9,279 nucleotides of DNA from NCBI GenBank assembly GCA_965368115.1, contig CBDULQ010000148.1, forward strand, positions 1 to 9,279, in the 5' to 3' direction. Both the position numbers and the translations under genes were made by a program. This stretch comes from CBDULQ01 sp965368115 (GTDB taxonomy: Bacteria > Pseudomonadota > Gammaproteobacteria > SZUA-229). How positions within the stretch are numbered: the stretch's first letter is position 1; every line of letters starts with the position of its first letter. The notes beneath the pieces are model-generated. The model worked only from the letters and a program-made list of their open reading frames with translations. It made no database searches and was not told the origin of the DNA. Of this stretch, positions 1 to 6,236 are shown in pieces.

Positions 1-1
1 G

Positions 2-1045
2 GATGAAACCACCGGCCTGTTGTGGGAACGCAAGGGCAGCGGTTCGGATTTCAACGCATCCACGTTCAGCTACACACGTGACCAGGTGCAGGCCTTTATC
101 GATGAGATGAATGCACAGAATGCCGGCGCCGGCTACTGTGGCCGCAACGACTGGCGCCTGCCCACATCGCTGGAACTGCAGGGTATTCTGGATTACCACC
201 GACGCCTGCCGACGCTGTCCTATCTGCCGTTCAATAACAGTCCCGTCAACGGTGACTGGTGGGCACTGGAGCACAGCCTGCAGTTTGTCGGTGCCTACCG
301 CACGGTACGCTTCGGTTACGGCAGCAGTAACGAGTGGATGCAAACCAATAATATGTATCTGCGTCTGGTCAGCGGCACGCCGGCACCGTCCAGCTTTATG
401 GATAACGGCGACGGCACCATTACCGATCTCAGTACCGGGTTGATGTGGAAGGCCTGTGTCGAAGGTCGTGTGTACAATGTCGGTAGCTGTGACGGCAGTG
501 ATCTTACCTTTAACTGGGGTGCCGCCCTGCAGCGGGCGGTGACGGTGAATGGCGGTGCTGCGACGGACAATCTGGGTTATGACGACTGGCGTGTGCCCAA
601 TGTGAAAGAACTGACCCGCATTCTGGATCTGGCTCAGATCAACCCGGCGGTGGACGCCGCGGTATTCCCGAGCACGGCTGCGGCCGGTTTCTGGACCAGT
701 ACGCCGGGCCGCGATCTGTCCGAGGAACAGGGCATGGCCTGGCAGGTGGATTTCAGTCCGGGACACTGGGCGCTGCAGAACAAGACCATCGAGTCACGTC
801 TGCGCCTGGTGCGTGCCGCATTGCCGACCCGGGTCTGGTATGAGGACAGTGATGGCGATGGCTATGGTGATATTCACAGTCGCCGTGCGGCGGTCTTCAA
901 GCCGGCCGGTTACGTCGACGATAACCGTGATTGCGCGCCCGATAATGCAAACATTTCACCGGCGGCCAGTGAGATTGCTGGCGATGGTATCGATAACAAC
1001 TGCAACGGCCAGATCGATGAATCTTACGGTGGTGGTGAAGCCTGA
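2..1045 (+). CDS. Lcl_C/DUF1566 tandem-domain protein with C-terminal MopE-like motif (5' partial)
   Basis: This is the 3' part of a larger gene. The reading frame is open from base 2, where it already encodes DETTGLLWER, a standard opening of an Lcl_C (DUF1566) domain, so the ATG at 20 is internal. Two Lcl_C copies are visible. The first has NDWRLPTSLELQGIL (around bases 146-190) and ends in LRLV. The second starts at DNGDGTITDLSTGLMW (around 401-448) and has DDWRVPNVKELTRIL, FWTSTP and RLRLVR. After them, from about 836 to 1024, comes a MopE-type motif: WYEDSDGDGYGD, PAGYV, a Cys at 932-934, then GDGIDNNCNGQIDE with a second Cys at 1001-1003. The Asp-rich segment resembles calcium-binding loops, and the family is named after a copper-binding protein. 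Such proteins are usually exported, but the signal peptide would lie outside the window. The precise function is unknown. The gene ends 105 nt before the response regulator gene and need not share its operon. Confidence 0.85.
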   Translation, partial: DETTGLLWERKGSGSDFNASTFSYTRDQVQAFIDEMNAQNAGAGYCGRNDWRLPTSLELQGILDYHRRLPTLSYLPFNNSPVNGDWWALEHSLQFVGAYRTVRFGYGSSNEWMQTNNMYLRLVSGTPAPSSFMDNGDGTITDLSTGLMWKACVEGRVYNVGSCDGSDLTFNWGAALQRAVTVNGGAATDNLGYDDWRVPNVKELTRILDLAQINPAVDAAVFPSTAAAGFWTSTPGRDLSEEQGMAWQVDFSPGHWALQNKTIESRLRLVRAALPTRVWYEDSDGDGYGDIHSRRAAVFKPAGYVDDNRDCAPDNANISPAASEIAGDGIDNNCNGQIDESYGGGEA

Positions 1046-1150
1046 CGGCGAACAGGATTCGGTGTCCGCATCGCACCCTGTGTTGTTGTACTCTCGCAAT
1101 GGATTAAACTTGGCACATGGACAGGGGCCTCAACACAAACTGAACACTGA

Positions 1151-1792
1151 ATGACTGAATACTCGATAATCCTGGTCGAAGACGATGACGAAGTGCGTGA
1201 ACGACTGGCACAACTGGTGAGTGAACACGAGGCGTTTAATCTGCTGGCCGCGGCGGCTAATGTGGCAGAGGGTCGGGCGGCGCTGCTCGAATACAAACCG
1301 GATATTCTGCTCACCGATCTCGGTTTGCCGGACGGTTCCGGCATCGACATCATTCGGACCGTTGCCGAACACCGACTGGATACCGAGTGCATGGTGATCA
1401 GCGGTTTTCAGGATGAGCATCATGTGTTTCAGGCACTGGAAGCCGGTGCCCGGGGTTACATCCTCAAGCATGATGAAGGCTATAAAATTACCGACGCTAT
1501 TCTCAGCATGATGGATGGTGGAGCTCCGATCAGTCCGGTGATTGCGCGATTGATGCTACAGAAATTCCAGCGTCCGGTGATCGAACAGGAGGCTTTGCCG
1601 GAATCACTGACCGAGCGTCAGGAAAAAATTCTCAAGCTGGTCAGTCAGGGATTTTCATCACGTGAGATTGGTGAAAAACTCGGCATCAGTTATTACACCG
1701 TGACCACACATATCAAAAATATTTACACCAAGTTACAGGTTAACAGTCGTACCGAAGCGCTGCATGAAGCACGACGACTGGGTCTGATTTAA
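1151..1792 (+). CDS. NarL/LuxR-family response regulator
   Basis: Cytoplasmic two-component transcription factor of 213 residues, the normal length for the NarL class. The receiver domain spans about residues 3-120: an acidic pocket at E10/D11/D12, phospho-acceptor D56 in LLTDLGLPDGSG, conserved Ser at S84 (VISGF) and Lys at K106 (GYILK). A linker leads to a GerE/LuxR helix-turn-helix at about 153-211 (LTERQEKILKLVSQGFSSREIGEKLGIS, written here in part, then TVTTHIKNIYTKL). All catalytic receiver residues are present, so normal phosphorylation is expected. The likely partner is the HisKA_3 kinase encoded two genes downstream; only the exported-protein gene lies between them. The gap to that gene is 18 nt, which suggests cotranscription. 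I see no strong Shine-Dalgarno sequence before the ATG at 1151 and no convincing promoter in the 105-nt gap. Targets cannot be inferred from the sequence, although a regulator of this type may well control its own operon. Confidence 0.95.
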   Translation: MTEYSIILVEDDDEVRERLAQLVSEHEAFNLLAAAANVAEGRAALLEYKPDILLTDLGLPDGSGIDIIRTVAEHRLDTECMVISGFQDEHHVFQALEAGARGYILKHDEGYKITDAILSMMDGGAPISPVIARLMLQKFQRPVIEQEALPESLTERQEKILKLVSQGFSSREIGEKLGISYYTVTTHIKNIYTKLQVNSRTEALHEARRLGLI

Positions 1793-1798
1793 CAACAC

Positions 1799-1803
1799 AG
1801 GAG
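1799..1803 (+). promoter_or_regulatory. Ribosome binding site of the exported-protein gene
   Basis: AGGAG lies 7 nt before the ATG at 1811. It is the clearest Shine-Dalgarno sequence in the cluster and supports that start over later Met codons. It lies in the 18-nt gap after the regulator stop codon. Confidence 0.7.
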
Positions 1804-1810
1804 CAGTATC

Positions 1811-2491
1811 ATGAAAGGACTACGCGCAACCCTGCTGGCTGCAGGACTGTTATTGTTGCCACCGCTATTCGCCACCGAATTGAAGAGCGGCGTTCAATAT
1901 GTCGGTGGTCAGCAACTGACTTCGGCGAATATCGGTATTGGATTCGTCGTGCCCGCCGACTGGCAGGGTGTACTCGGGGATGACGGGCATTTTTATATGC
2001 AGTCGGAAAGTCATCAGGGTATGTTGATGGTGACCGCGGCCCCGGCCATGGCGCCGGAACAGGTGGCCGCCAATCTTGCCGGACAACCACTGGATCTCGG
2101 TGACGGCGTGATTCTTTATCCGGTGGGACAGGTGCAGCAGCGGCCCGATCGTGTGACTCAGCAATACCAGGGTATGTTGAACGGCGTCGAACTGCGCGGC
2201 ACCATGCGTATATTGATCGGCGACTACCAGTATCTGATGACGCTGATCAGCGTCGGTACCCGGCCTGAAACGGCGTATTTTGCAAAAACCATGGATCGAC
2301 TCACCGCCAGTGCTCGTTTCTTTCAGCCTCAGGTCGCGGCCCGGTCGTCCGATGCGCCCGGCGGCCGATCGGATAGTCAGACTTTTATTAACCAGTCACA
2401 AAATGGTAGTGTAGTTAGCGGGCGCAACAGTGACGGTCAGAACTGTACCTATGTGAGTGCTGGCGGCATGAGTTTCAAAAGTTGCGATTGA
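1811..2491 (+). CDS. Exported PsbP/Mog1-like protein of unknown function, in a two-component operon
   Basis: I do not recognise a named family with certainty. The 226-residue product begins with a Sec signal peptide: positive charge (MKGLR), a Leu/Ala-rich core (about 7-18) and a likely cleavage after FA around residue 21, so it should be periplasmic or secreted. The mature part starts near IGIGFVVPADWQGVLGDDG and later has DYQYLMTLISVG and FAKTMDRLTASARFF. This beta-rich pattern, with an early 'F..P..W' and a late 'Y..T..S..D.L..S.RF', resembles PsbP/Mog1/DUF1795-like folds; that assignment is an inference. The tail (about 175-226) is low in hydrophobics and rich in Ser, Asn and Gly, ending with two cysteines, C212 and C225, that could form a small disulphide loop. 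The gene lies between regulator and kinase genes with short gaps, so it may be a periplasmic accessory or sensing factor for the kinase, but no motif proves this. Confidence 0.85.
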   Translation: MKGLRATLLAAGLLLLPPLFATELKSGVQYVGGQQLTSANIGIGFVVPADWQGVLGDDGHFYMQSESHQGMLMVTAAPAMAPEQVAANLAGQPLDLGDGVILYPVGQVQQRPDRVTQQYQGMLNGVELRGTMRILIGDYQYLMTLISVGTRPETAYFAKTMDRLTASARFFQPQVAARSSDAPGGRSDSQTFINQSQNGSVVSGRNSDGQNCTYVSAGGMSFKSCD

Positions 2492-2523
2492 GCTAGTTTA
2501 ATAACAATAAGAAGAATGGGCGC

Positions 2524-4386
2524 ATGCGCGTTAGAGCCCTGCTGTTGCTGGTGGTGTACTGGCTGGCGATCCACTACCTGGTGTTTCACACACCGTTCCA
2601 GGTGTTTCCCGCACCTGATGTCCCGGCCATTCAGCAGATGGAGTACCGGGTACTGCGCAGTGCCGAGGATTTTCCCGGCGCACTGAACGAAGATGGCTGG
2701 CATGCGGTGCAGCTTCCTGACGACTGGTATGTCAGCGCTCAGGACGGTACTGATCTCTGGTATCGCACCACAGTCGAAATCGATGATTTTGGCAATGAGT
2801 TGTGGGGCTTTTATATTCCAGCCGTCACGCACAATGCGGCGGTGTATCTGAACGGTACCTGGGCCGGGCAGGGTGGTCATTTCAATGATCCGGTGTCACG
2901 TCATCATAACGAACCCCTGTTGTTTCGCTTTTCGCCGGACCTGCTGGTACGTGGTGAAAATACCATCGATGTGCGGGTAAAAGCGCAAATCACCGAACAG
3001 GGCTTGCTCGGTGAAATGTATCTCGCACCTTACGATCAACTGGTCGATGCCTATCGCTGGAAAAAGTTTCTACGTTTCGATTTCATTCTTGGTGTGAGTG
3101 TGACCATGTTGCTGATGGGGCTGGTCATCATGGCGTTCTGGCTGGCTCGACCCAGAGATTATAAATACGGCATCTTCAGTTTAATTCTGCTGGTGTGGAC
3201 GACGCATAACCTGAATCTGTTCATCGAAGACATTCCTGTCCCCGCCAGCGTCTGGGAAGCCTTTACGCGATTGAGCCTGGGCTGGACCGTGATCGGTATG
3301 CTGATGTTCAATCATCGTTATGTGGGCAAGATCAATCACCGGGCGGAAAAAATAGCGTTGGGCATCGGTTTCCTGGGTTTTGGTATGCTGCTGTTGCCGG
3401 ATGTGTCCTGGGTGTTGCTGATCGGTCATAAAGTCTGGGACAGCCTGCTGGTGATACTCGGTGTGTATACCATTGTCTACCTGGTTGAACGTTACTGGAA
3501 AACACAGAACGGTGATGTGTACCTGATGATGCTTGCCGGTGTGCCGATTCTGTCATTCGGTCTGCATGACATCCTGGTGGTCAATCATCTACTGCCGCGC
3601 CAGGAAGGATTGATTATCCAGTACAGCGCGATTGCTCCCGCAGCCCTGTTCAGCTGGTTCCTGCTGCGCAGCTTCGTGCGTTCGGTGGATCGCGCCGAGC
3701 AACTGGCCGCCACCCTGGAACAACGGGTACAGGACAAGCAGCGACAGTTGCAACTGCAATATGAACAGCTCGGCGCCATGCAGCGTCAGCAGGTGCTGGC
3801 GGAAGAACGGGAACGCATTATGCGCGACATGCATGACGGTATCGGCGGTCAGCTGGTTTCGCTGATCACCCTGTTGCAGGAACAGAGTGGCGAGGTATTT
3901 AAACGCATTCGTGAACGTTTGCAATTCAGTCTAACGGACTTGCGTATGGTGATCGATTCACTGGATCCCATGCTCAACGATCTGCCGACACTGCTTGGCA
4001 TGCTGCGCATGCGTTTCAACGATCAACTGGAAGCGGCGGGCATCGATCTACACTGGGCGGTGACCGAATTGCCGGAAATCAGTAACATGAGTCCGCGTCG
4101 GAGTCTGCATATCATGCGTATCGTGCAGGAAGCGATGACCAACGCAGTAAAACATTCCGGTACCGAACGGATAAAACTGTCAACGGGTATCGATAAGCAG
4201 GCGGACAGGGTGTTCATCGAAGTCACCGATTTCGGTGGTGGCGATGCGAATTTCGATACCGAGTCGAACAGCGGCGGGCGCGGTATCAAAAATATGCAAT
4301 ATCGCGCCCAACAGGTGGCGGGCGATCTGCAGTTGATAAACACACCGTCCGGAGTGACGGTACGTCTGTTGCTCGACGTCGCGTAA
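2524..4386 (+). CDS. 7TM sensor histidine kinase (HisKA_3) with extracellular jelly-roll-like domain
   Basis: Inner-membrane sensor kinase of 620 residues. Order of parts: an N-terminal membrane segment or uncleaved signal (about 4-24); an extracytoplasmic domain (about 25-180) resembling the sugar-binding jelly roll of family 2 glycosidases (PDDWYVS, LWYRTTVEI, N104-AAVYLNG-G111); seven hydrophobic segments between about 183 and 383, as in 7TMR-DISM proteins; a coiled coil (about 388-430, Glu/Gln-rich); a HisKA_3 dimerisation domain with phospho-acceptor H437 in RDMHDGIGGQL; and an ATPase domain with N box VQEAMTNAVKH (N540), G1 box DFGGGD (D569) and G2 box GGRGIKNM (G584-G587). All kinase residues look intact. 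The probable partner is the NarL-type regulator upstream. The phosphatase-type motif after H437 is spaced DxxxxQ rather than the usual DxxxQ. The start at 2524 is favoured by the hydrophobic N terminus; a purine-rich AAGAAG lies shortly upstream. The ligand is unknown; a carbohydrate or envelope-derived signal is only a guess. Confidence 0.93.
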   Translation: MRVRALLLLVVYWLAIHYLVFHTPFQVFPAPDVPAIQQMEYRVLRSAEDFPGALNEDGWHAVQLPDDWYVSAQDGTDLWYRTTVEIDDFGNELWGFYIPAVTHNAAVYLNGTWAGQGGHFNDPVSRHHNEPLLFRFSPDLLVRGENTIDVRVKAQITEQGLLGEMYLAPYDQLVDAYRWKKFLRFDFILGVSVTMLLMGLVIMAFWLARPRDYKYGIFSLILLVWTTHNLNLFIEDIPVPASVWEAFTRLSLGWTVIGMLMFNHRYVGKINHRAEKIALGIGFLGFGMLLLPDVSWVLLIGHKVWDSLLVILGVYTIVYLVERYWKTQNGDVYLMMLAGVPILSFGLHDILVVNHLLPRQEGLIIQYSAIAPAALFSWFLLRSFVRSVDRAEQLAATLEQRVQDKQRQLQLQYEQLGAMQRQQVLAEERERIMRDMHDGIGGQLVSLITLLQEQSGEVFKRIRERLQFSLTDLRMVIDSLDPMLNDLPTLLGMLRMRFNDQLEAAGIDLHWAVTELPEISNMSPRRSLHIMRIVQEAMTNAVKHSGTERIKLSTGIDKQADRVFIEVTDFGGGDANFDTESNSGGRGIKNMQYRAQQVAGDLQLINTPSGVTVRLLLDVA

Positions 4387-4408
4387 TGGTCAATGCACCG
4401 GGTAGCTG

Positions 4409-5080
4409 TTACTGACTGCGGGTGACATCGGCGAAAACGAATCGATCATCGCGCTGCAAAATGTCGCCGACTTCGATGGCGATAGGTCGGTCGAACATCG
4501 GTCCGTCGAATACGAAACTGTGAAACTCGCCCTGTTCACCGCAGGGATCGGCGGTTTTGGGCAGGCTGTCGAGCAGGGCACGATCGAAGCGGTGTCCGGC
4601 GAAAGCGGCGGGAATTTGCTGCGTATCGACACAGGTCAGCACGGCTTTTAATCCGCTTTCGATCATCTCCTGCGCCAGCTGCCGGGTGGGCAGGCCCCAG
4701 ATCGGGAACAGGGCTTCGATGCCGGTGTTGCGTAGTTTGTCGATACGGTAGTCGCGAATATCCTGCAGATATAAATCACCGAAAGCGAAACACTCGATCG
4801 CGTCGGCGCGACATTGTTCCACGAACGTATTCATAACGGCTTCATATTCTTCGTTACTGCAGGGGTCGGGAATTTCCAGAATGTGCAGAGGCAGACCGGC
4901 GCGCGCTGCCTGCTGCTGCAACAGGTCGACACGCACCCCGTGCATGGCGACCCGGTCATGGCGTCGGTTGACAGTACAGAACAGACCGGCCAGTTCGATA
5001 TTCGGGTCCCGTTGCAGGGTATACAGAGTCCAGGCACTGTCCTTACCGCTACTCCAGGATAACAGGGTTTTCTTTCTCAT
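4409..5080 (-). CDS. Dph6-related PP-loop ATP pyrophosphatase (DUF71/COG2102)
   Basis: Cytoplasmic PP-loop ATPase of 223 residues, about the length of the single-domain bacterial members of the family. The N terminus holds the ATP-binding PP-loop SWSSGKDSAW (S10-S15), followed by HGVR and later ECFAFGDLYLQDIRDYR, FPIWG and the family C-terminal signature GEFHSFVFDGP (about 184-194; often GEFET.V.D.P in relatives). The archaeal and eukaryotic relatives are diphthine-ammonia ligases acting on elongation factor 2. Bacteria lack diphthamide, and comparative genomics has linked bacterial members to other amidation steps, including B12 salvage. No cobalamin gene is seen here, so the substrate is left open. 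The start is firm: an in-frame stop lies six codons upstream with no other ATG, GTG or TTG between, and the PP-loop sits near the N terminus as usual. No Shine-Dalgarno sequence is visible. The gene converges on the kinase gene with a 22-nt gap. Confidence 0.92.
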   Translation of the reverse strand: MRKKTLLSWSSGKDSAWTLYTLQRDPNIELAGLFCTVNRRHDRVAMHGVRVDLLQQQAARAGLPLHILEIPDPCSNEEYEAVMNTFVEQCRADAIECFAFGDLYLQDIRDYRIDKLRNTGIEALFPIWGLPTRQLAQEMIESGLKAVLTCVDTQQIPAAFAGHRFDRALLDSLPKTADPCGEQGEFHSFVFDGPMFDRPIAIEVGDILQRDDRFVFADVTRSQ

Positions 5081-5143
5081 CGATGCAATATCTGATTAGC
5101 TTGTAGAAGGTTGGTTCGGAGTTGTACCACATCATCCCACTTC

Positions 5144-5164
5144 AGGGAAATCAGCCGATTTCTG
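5144..5164. repeat. Small inverted repeat upstream of the DUF71 gene
   Basis: GAAATC-AGCC-GATTTC (5147-5162) is a 6-bp perfect stem with a 4-nt loop. Flanking CAG and TG bases can extend it with a 2-nt bulge. It lies 67 nt upstream of the DUF71 start, inside the gap between two - strand genes. It could be part of a leader RNA, or chance. There is no T-run beside it, so a terminator role is weak. Confidence 0.35.
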
Positions 5165-5191
5165 CAAACCATCGACATTGCGCCGAAGTAA

Positions 5192-5213
5192 CCAGTGTCA
5201 CATTGACATCTGG
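5192..5213. repeat. Inverted repeat between PEP-CTERM and DUF71 genes
   Basis: CCAGTGTCA, a 3-nt loop CAT, then TGACATCTGG forms a 9-bp stem with one bulged base. The core TGTCA-CAT-TGACA is a perfect palindrome. On the - strand it follows the PEP-CTERM stop codon by about 53 nt and precedes the DUF71 start by about 112 nt. It may be a hairpin terminator for the former, although the T-content after it is poor, or an operator for the latter. Confidence 0.4.
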
Positions 5214-5265
5214 CCACGCGCTGGGGAATCAATTGAGTGGAATAAAAATTTCTATTAAATAATGA

Positions 5266-5883
5266 TCATGTGGAACGCCGGCGACGGCGTGTTCCGAATA
5301 GAACCAGCAGGCCGGAGCCGAATAGCAGGACAGCCGGTGGTAAGGGCACCGGGCTATAGTAGGTGAAGTTGTCCATTGTAAATTGTGTTCCCCTGCCGGA
5401 ATAGCCTGCATGGGGATAGCCGCCACTTGACTCGAATACAAGGCGGGTGATTCCCGTGTAATCGGCCTGGAACCAGATTGCCTCGGTTGTGTTTAAAGTC
5501 AATGTGGCCTGTTGAACCAGGCTGGTGCCGGCATAGGCTTCGATATTTAGCGACAGGCTATCGTTCCAGGCGCTGGCAAAATACGCACCGGTAAAATCGA
5601 ATACCTGTCCATCCAGGGATGCACTGTCACCATTGCCGTTAAAAGCAAGATAGTCGCCGGATACAGCACCTTGCGGTGCACCCGAGTCAGGTGATGACAG
5701 CGCGTTCAGATAAAACATGTTGGTCCAGTTGAAACCACCGTAACCTTGCGGTATCAGCGCCAGGTTTTCACTGTTGCCCGGGATGTCGGCCAGTGGAGGG
5801 AGGTCGTCGAAAGTGAGTACTGCCGCCGGGGTATAGCCCGGGGAAAGGGCAAAAAGTATTAATGAAATATAACCGTATCGCAT
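5266..5883 (-). CDS. PEP-CTERM (VPLP-type) sorted exported protein
   Basis: A 205-residue protein built for export and exosortase-type sorting. Residues 1-21 form a Sec signal peptide with a probable cut after TPAA, giving a mature N terminus at VLTFDD. The body contains GYGGFNWTNMFYLNA, a stretch common in PEP-CTERM proteins, and beta-rich segments such as SLNIEAYAG and RLVFESSGG. The C terminus (179-205) is a sorting signal: VPLPPA, a short membrane span LLFGSGLLVLFG, then five arginines. An exosortase would cut near the VPLP motif, and such proteins usually go to the cell surface or extracellular matrix; no exosortase gene is in this window. The start is supported by AGGA (5891-5894 on the - strand complement) 7 nt upstream. 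The gene is divergent from the octaheme cytochrome operon. The function of the body is not recognised; matrix or biofilm roles are typical of the class. Confidence 0.9.
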   Translation of the reverse strand: MRYGYISLILFALSPGYTPAAVLTFDDLPPLADIPGNSENLALIPQGYGGFNWTNMFYLNALSSPDSGAPQGAVSGDYLAFNGNGDSASLDGQVFDFTGAYFASAWNDSLSLNIEAYAGTSLVQQATLTLNTTEAIWFQADYTGITRLVFESSGGYPHAGYSGRGTQFTMDNFTYYSPVPLPPAVLLFGSGLLVLFGTRRRRRST

Positions 5884-5950
5884 ATCTGAGTCCTGACTAT
5901 TTTTGACAACCTGTGTTTATGACTCCGTGGTCGAGCACTATTGTAAATAA

Positions 5951-5964
5951 GCAATATGTAAACC
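5951..5964 (-). promoter_or_regulatory. Weak sigma-54-like -24/-12 site before the PEP-CTERM gene
   Basis: Read on the - strand, AGG-TTTACATA-TTGC-T gives GG and GC separated by 10 nt, with a perfect -12 half (TTGCT). The -24 half matches only at GG, against TGGCAC. It would start transcription near 5940, leaving a leader of about 57 nt. PEP-CTERM genes in some bacteria are controlled by RpoN with the PrsK/PrsR system, which gives this weak match some context. Chance occurrence is quite possible. Confidence 0.25.
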
Positions 5965-6090
5965 TGATGTCGGATAATCCTGTAAAAACAAATGTTTATT
6001 CGGGTGTTCCAGGTGTTTTCAGAAATGATCATGCATTGAGTGTCAACATGGCCGACTGGAAAAACGGATATGGAACCAAGGGTTGTCGCT

Positions 6091-6103
6091 TATGGTAGCC
6101 ATA
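6091..6103. repeat. 13-nt palindrome TATGG-TAG-CCATA
   Basis: A perfect 5-bp inverted repeat with a 3-nt centre. An upstream GATATGG (6067-6073) can also pair with CCATATC (6099-6105), enclosing a small AACC/GGTT hairpin. It could be an operator in the divergent region, located 60 to 72 nt upstream of the FNR-like box, or a chance structure. Confidence 0.25.
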
Positions 6104-6162
6104 TCATCGCCGGGTAAAGGAGCGTGCGTCGATAAAGGGAAAAGCACGGATTTATTAGCGGA

Positions 6163-6205
6163 TTGACAATTATCATTTCGAAACCGACTGCAATCGGCGT
6201 AGTAT
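6163..6205 (+). promoter_or_regulatory. Candidate FNR/ANR-dependent promoter of the octaheme cytochrome operon
   Basis: TTGAC-AATT-ATCAT at 6163-6176 matches the FNR consensus TTGAT-N4-ATCAA at 8 of 10 defined positions. A -10-like TAGTAT lies at 6200-6205, and a start at A6212 would put the box centre at about -42.5, very close to the -41.5 of class II FNR promoters. The leader would be about 25 nt. The TTGACA inside the box has no -10 at normal spacing, which argues against a plain sigma-70 promoter. Oxygen-responsive control fits a respiratory multiheme reductase. The site is predicted only. Confidence 0.5.
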
Positions 6206-6236
6206 CTTTTTACCTCCTCTTCCAAACCGAGTCTCA

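Larger units (their letters stand above)
5884..6236. other. 353-nt divergent intergenic region
   Basis: It separates the PEP-CTERM gene (- strand) from the octaheme cytochrome gene (+ strand) and is more AT-rich than its flanks. It holds the PEP-CTERM ribosome site, a sigma-54-like motif (5951-5964), small palindromes such as GGATAATCC (5972-5980) and TATGGTAGCCATA (6091-6103), and an FNR-like box with a -10 element (6163-6205) near the cytochrome gene. I do not support any gene here. The 61-codon frame from 5913 has no ribosome site and no protein-like features. Confidence 0.75.

Noticed and set aside
1052..1083. ACAG/GGTG...CACC/CTGT hairpin after the Lcl_C gene as a terminator
   Set aside because: Stem is only 4+4 bp with a 5-nt bulge and the following TGTTGTTGT is not a proper T-run; too weak to annotate.
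1110..1128. TTGGCACATGGACAGGGG as a sigma-54 promoter before the regulator gene
   Set aside because: The -24 half is good, but the -12 position has GG instead of GC and no TTGC, so the key element is missing.
5271..5294. GC-rich inverted repeat GGAACGCCG...CGGCGTGTTCC as a terminator
   Set aside because: It is inside the PEP-CTERM gene and encodes the arginine run of the sorting tail; the symmetry is imperfect and follows from Arg codons.
5913..6098. A 61-codon frame on the + strand in the divergent gap
   Set aside because: No ribosome site, no recognisable protein features, and it overlaps the probable PEP-CTERM promoter region.
6211..6222. TACCTCCTCTTC, a perfect anti-Shine-Dalgarno-like string, before the octaheme start
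   Set aside because: Its complement would be a strong ribosome site on the - strand, but no start codon follows at a suitable distance, and on the + strand it cannot serve as one.
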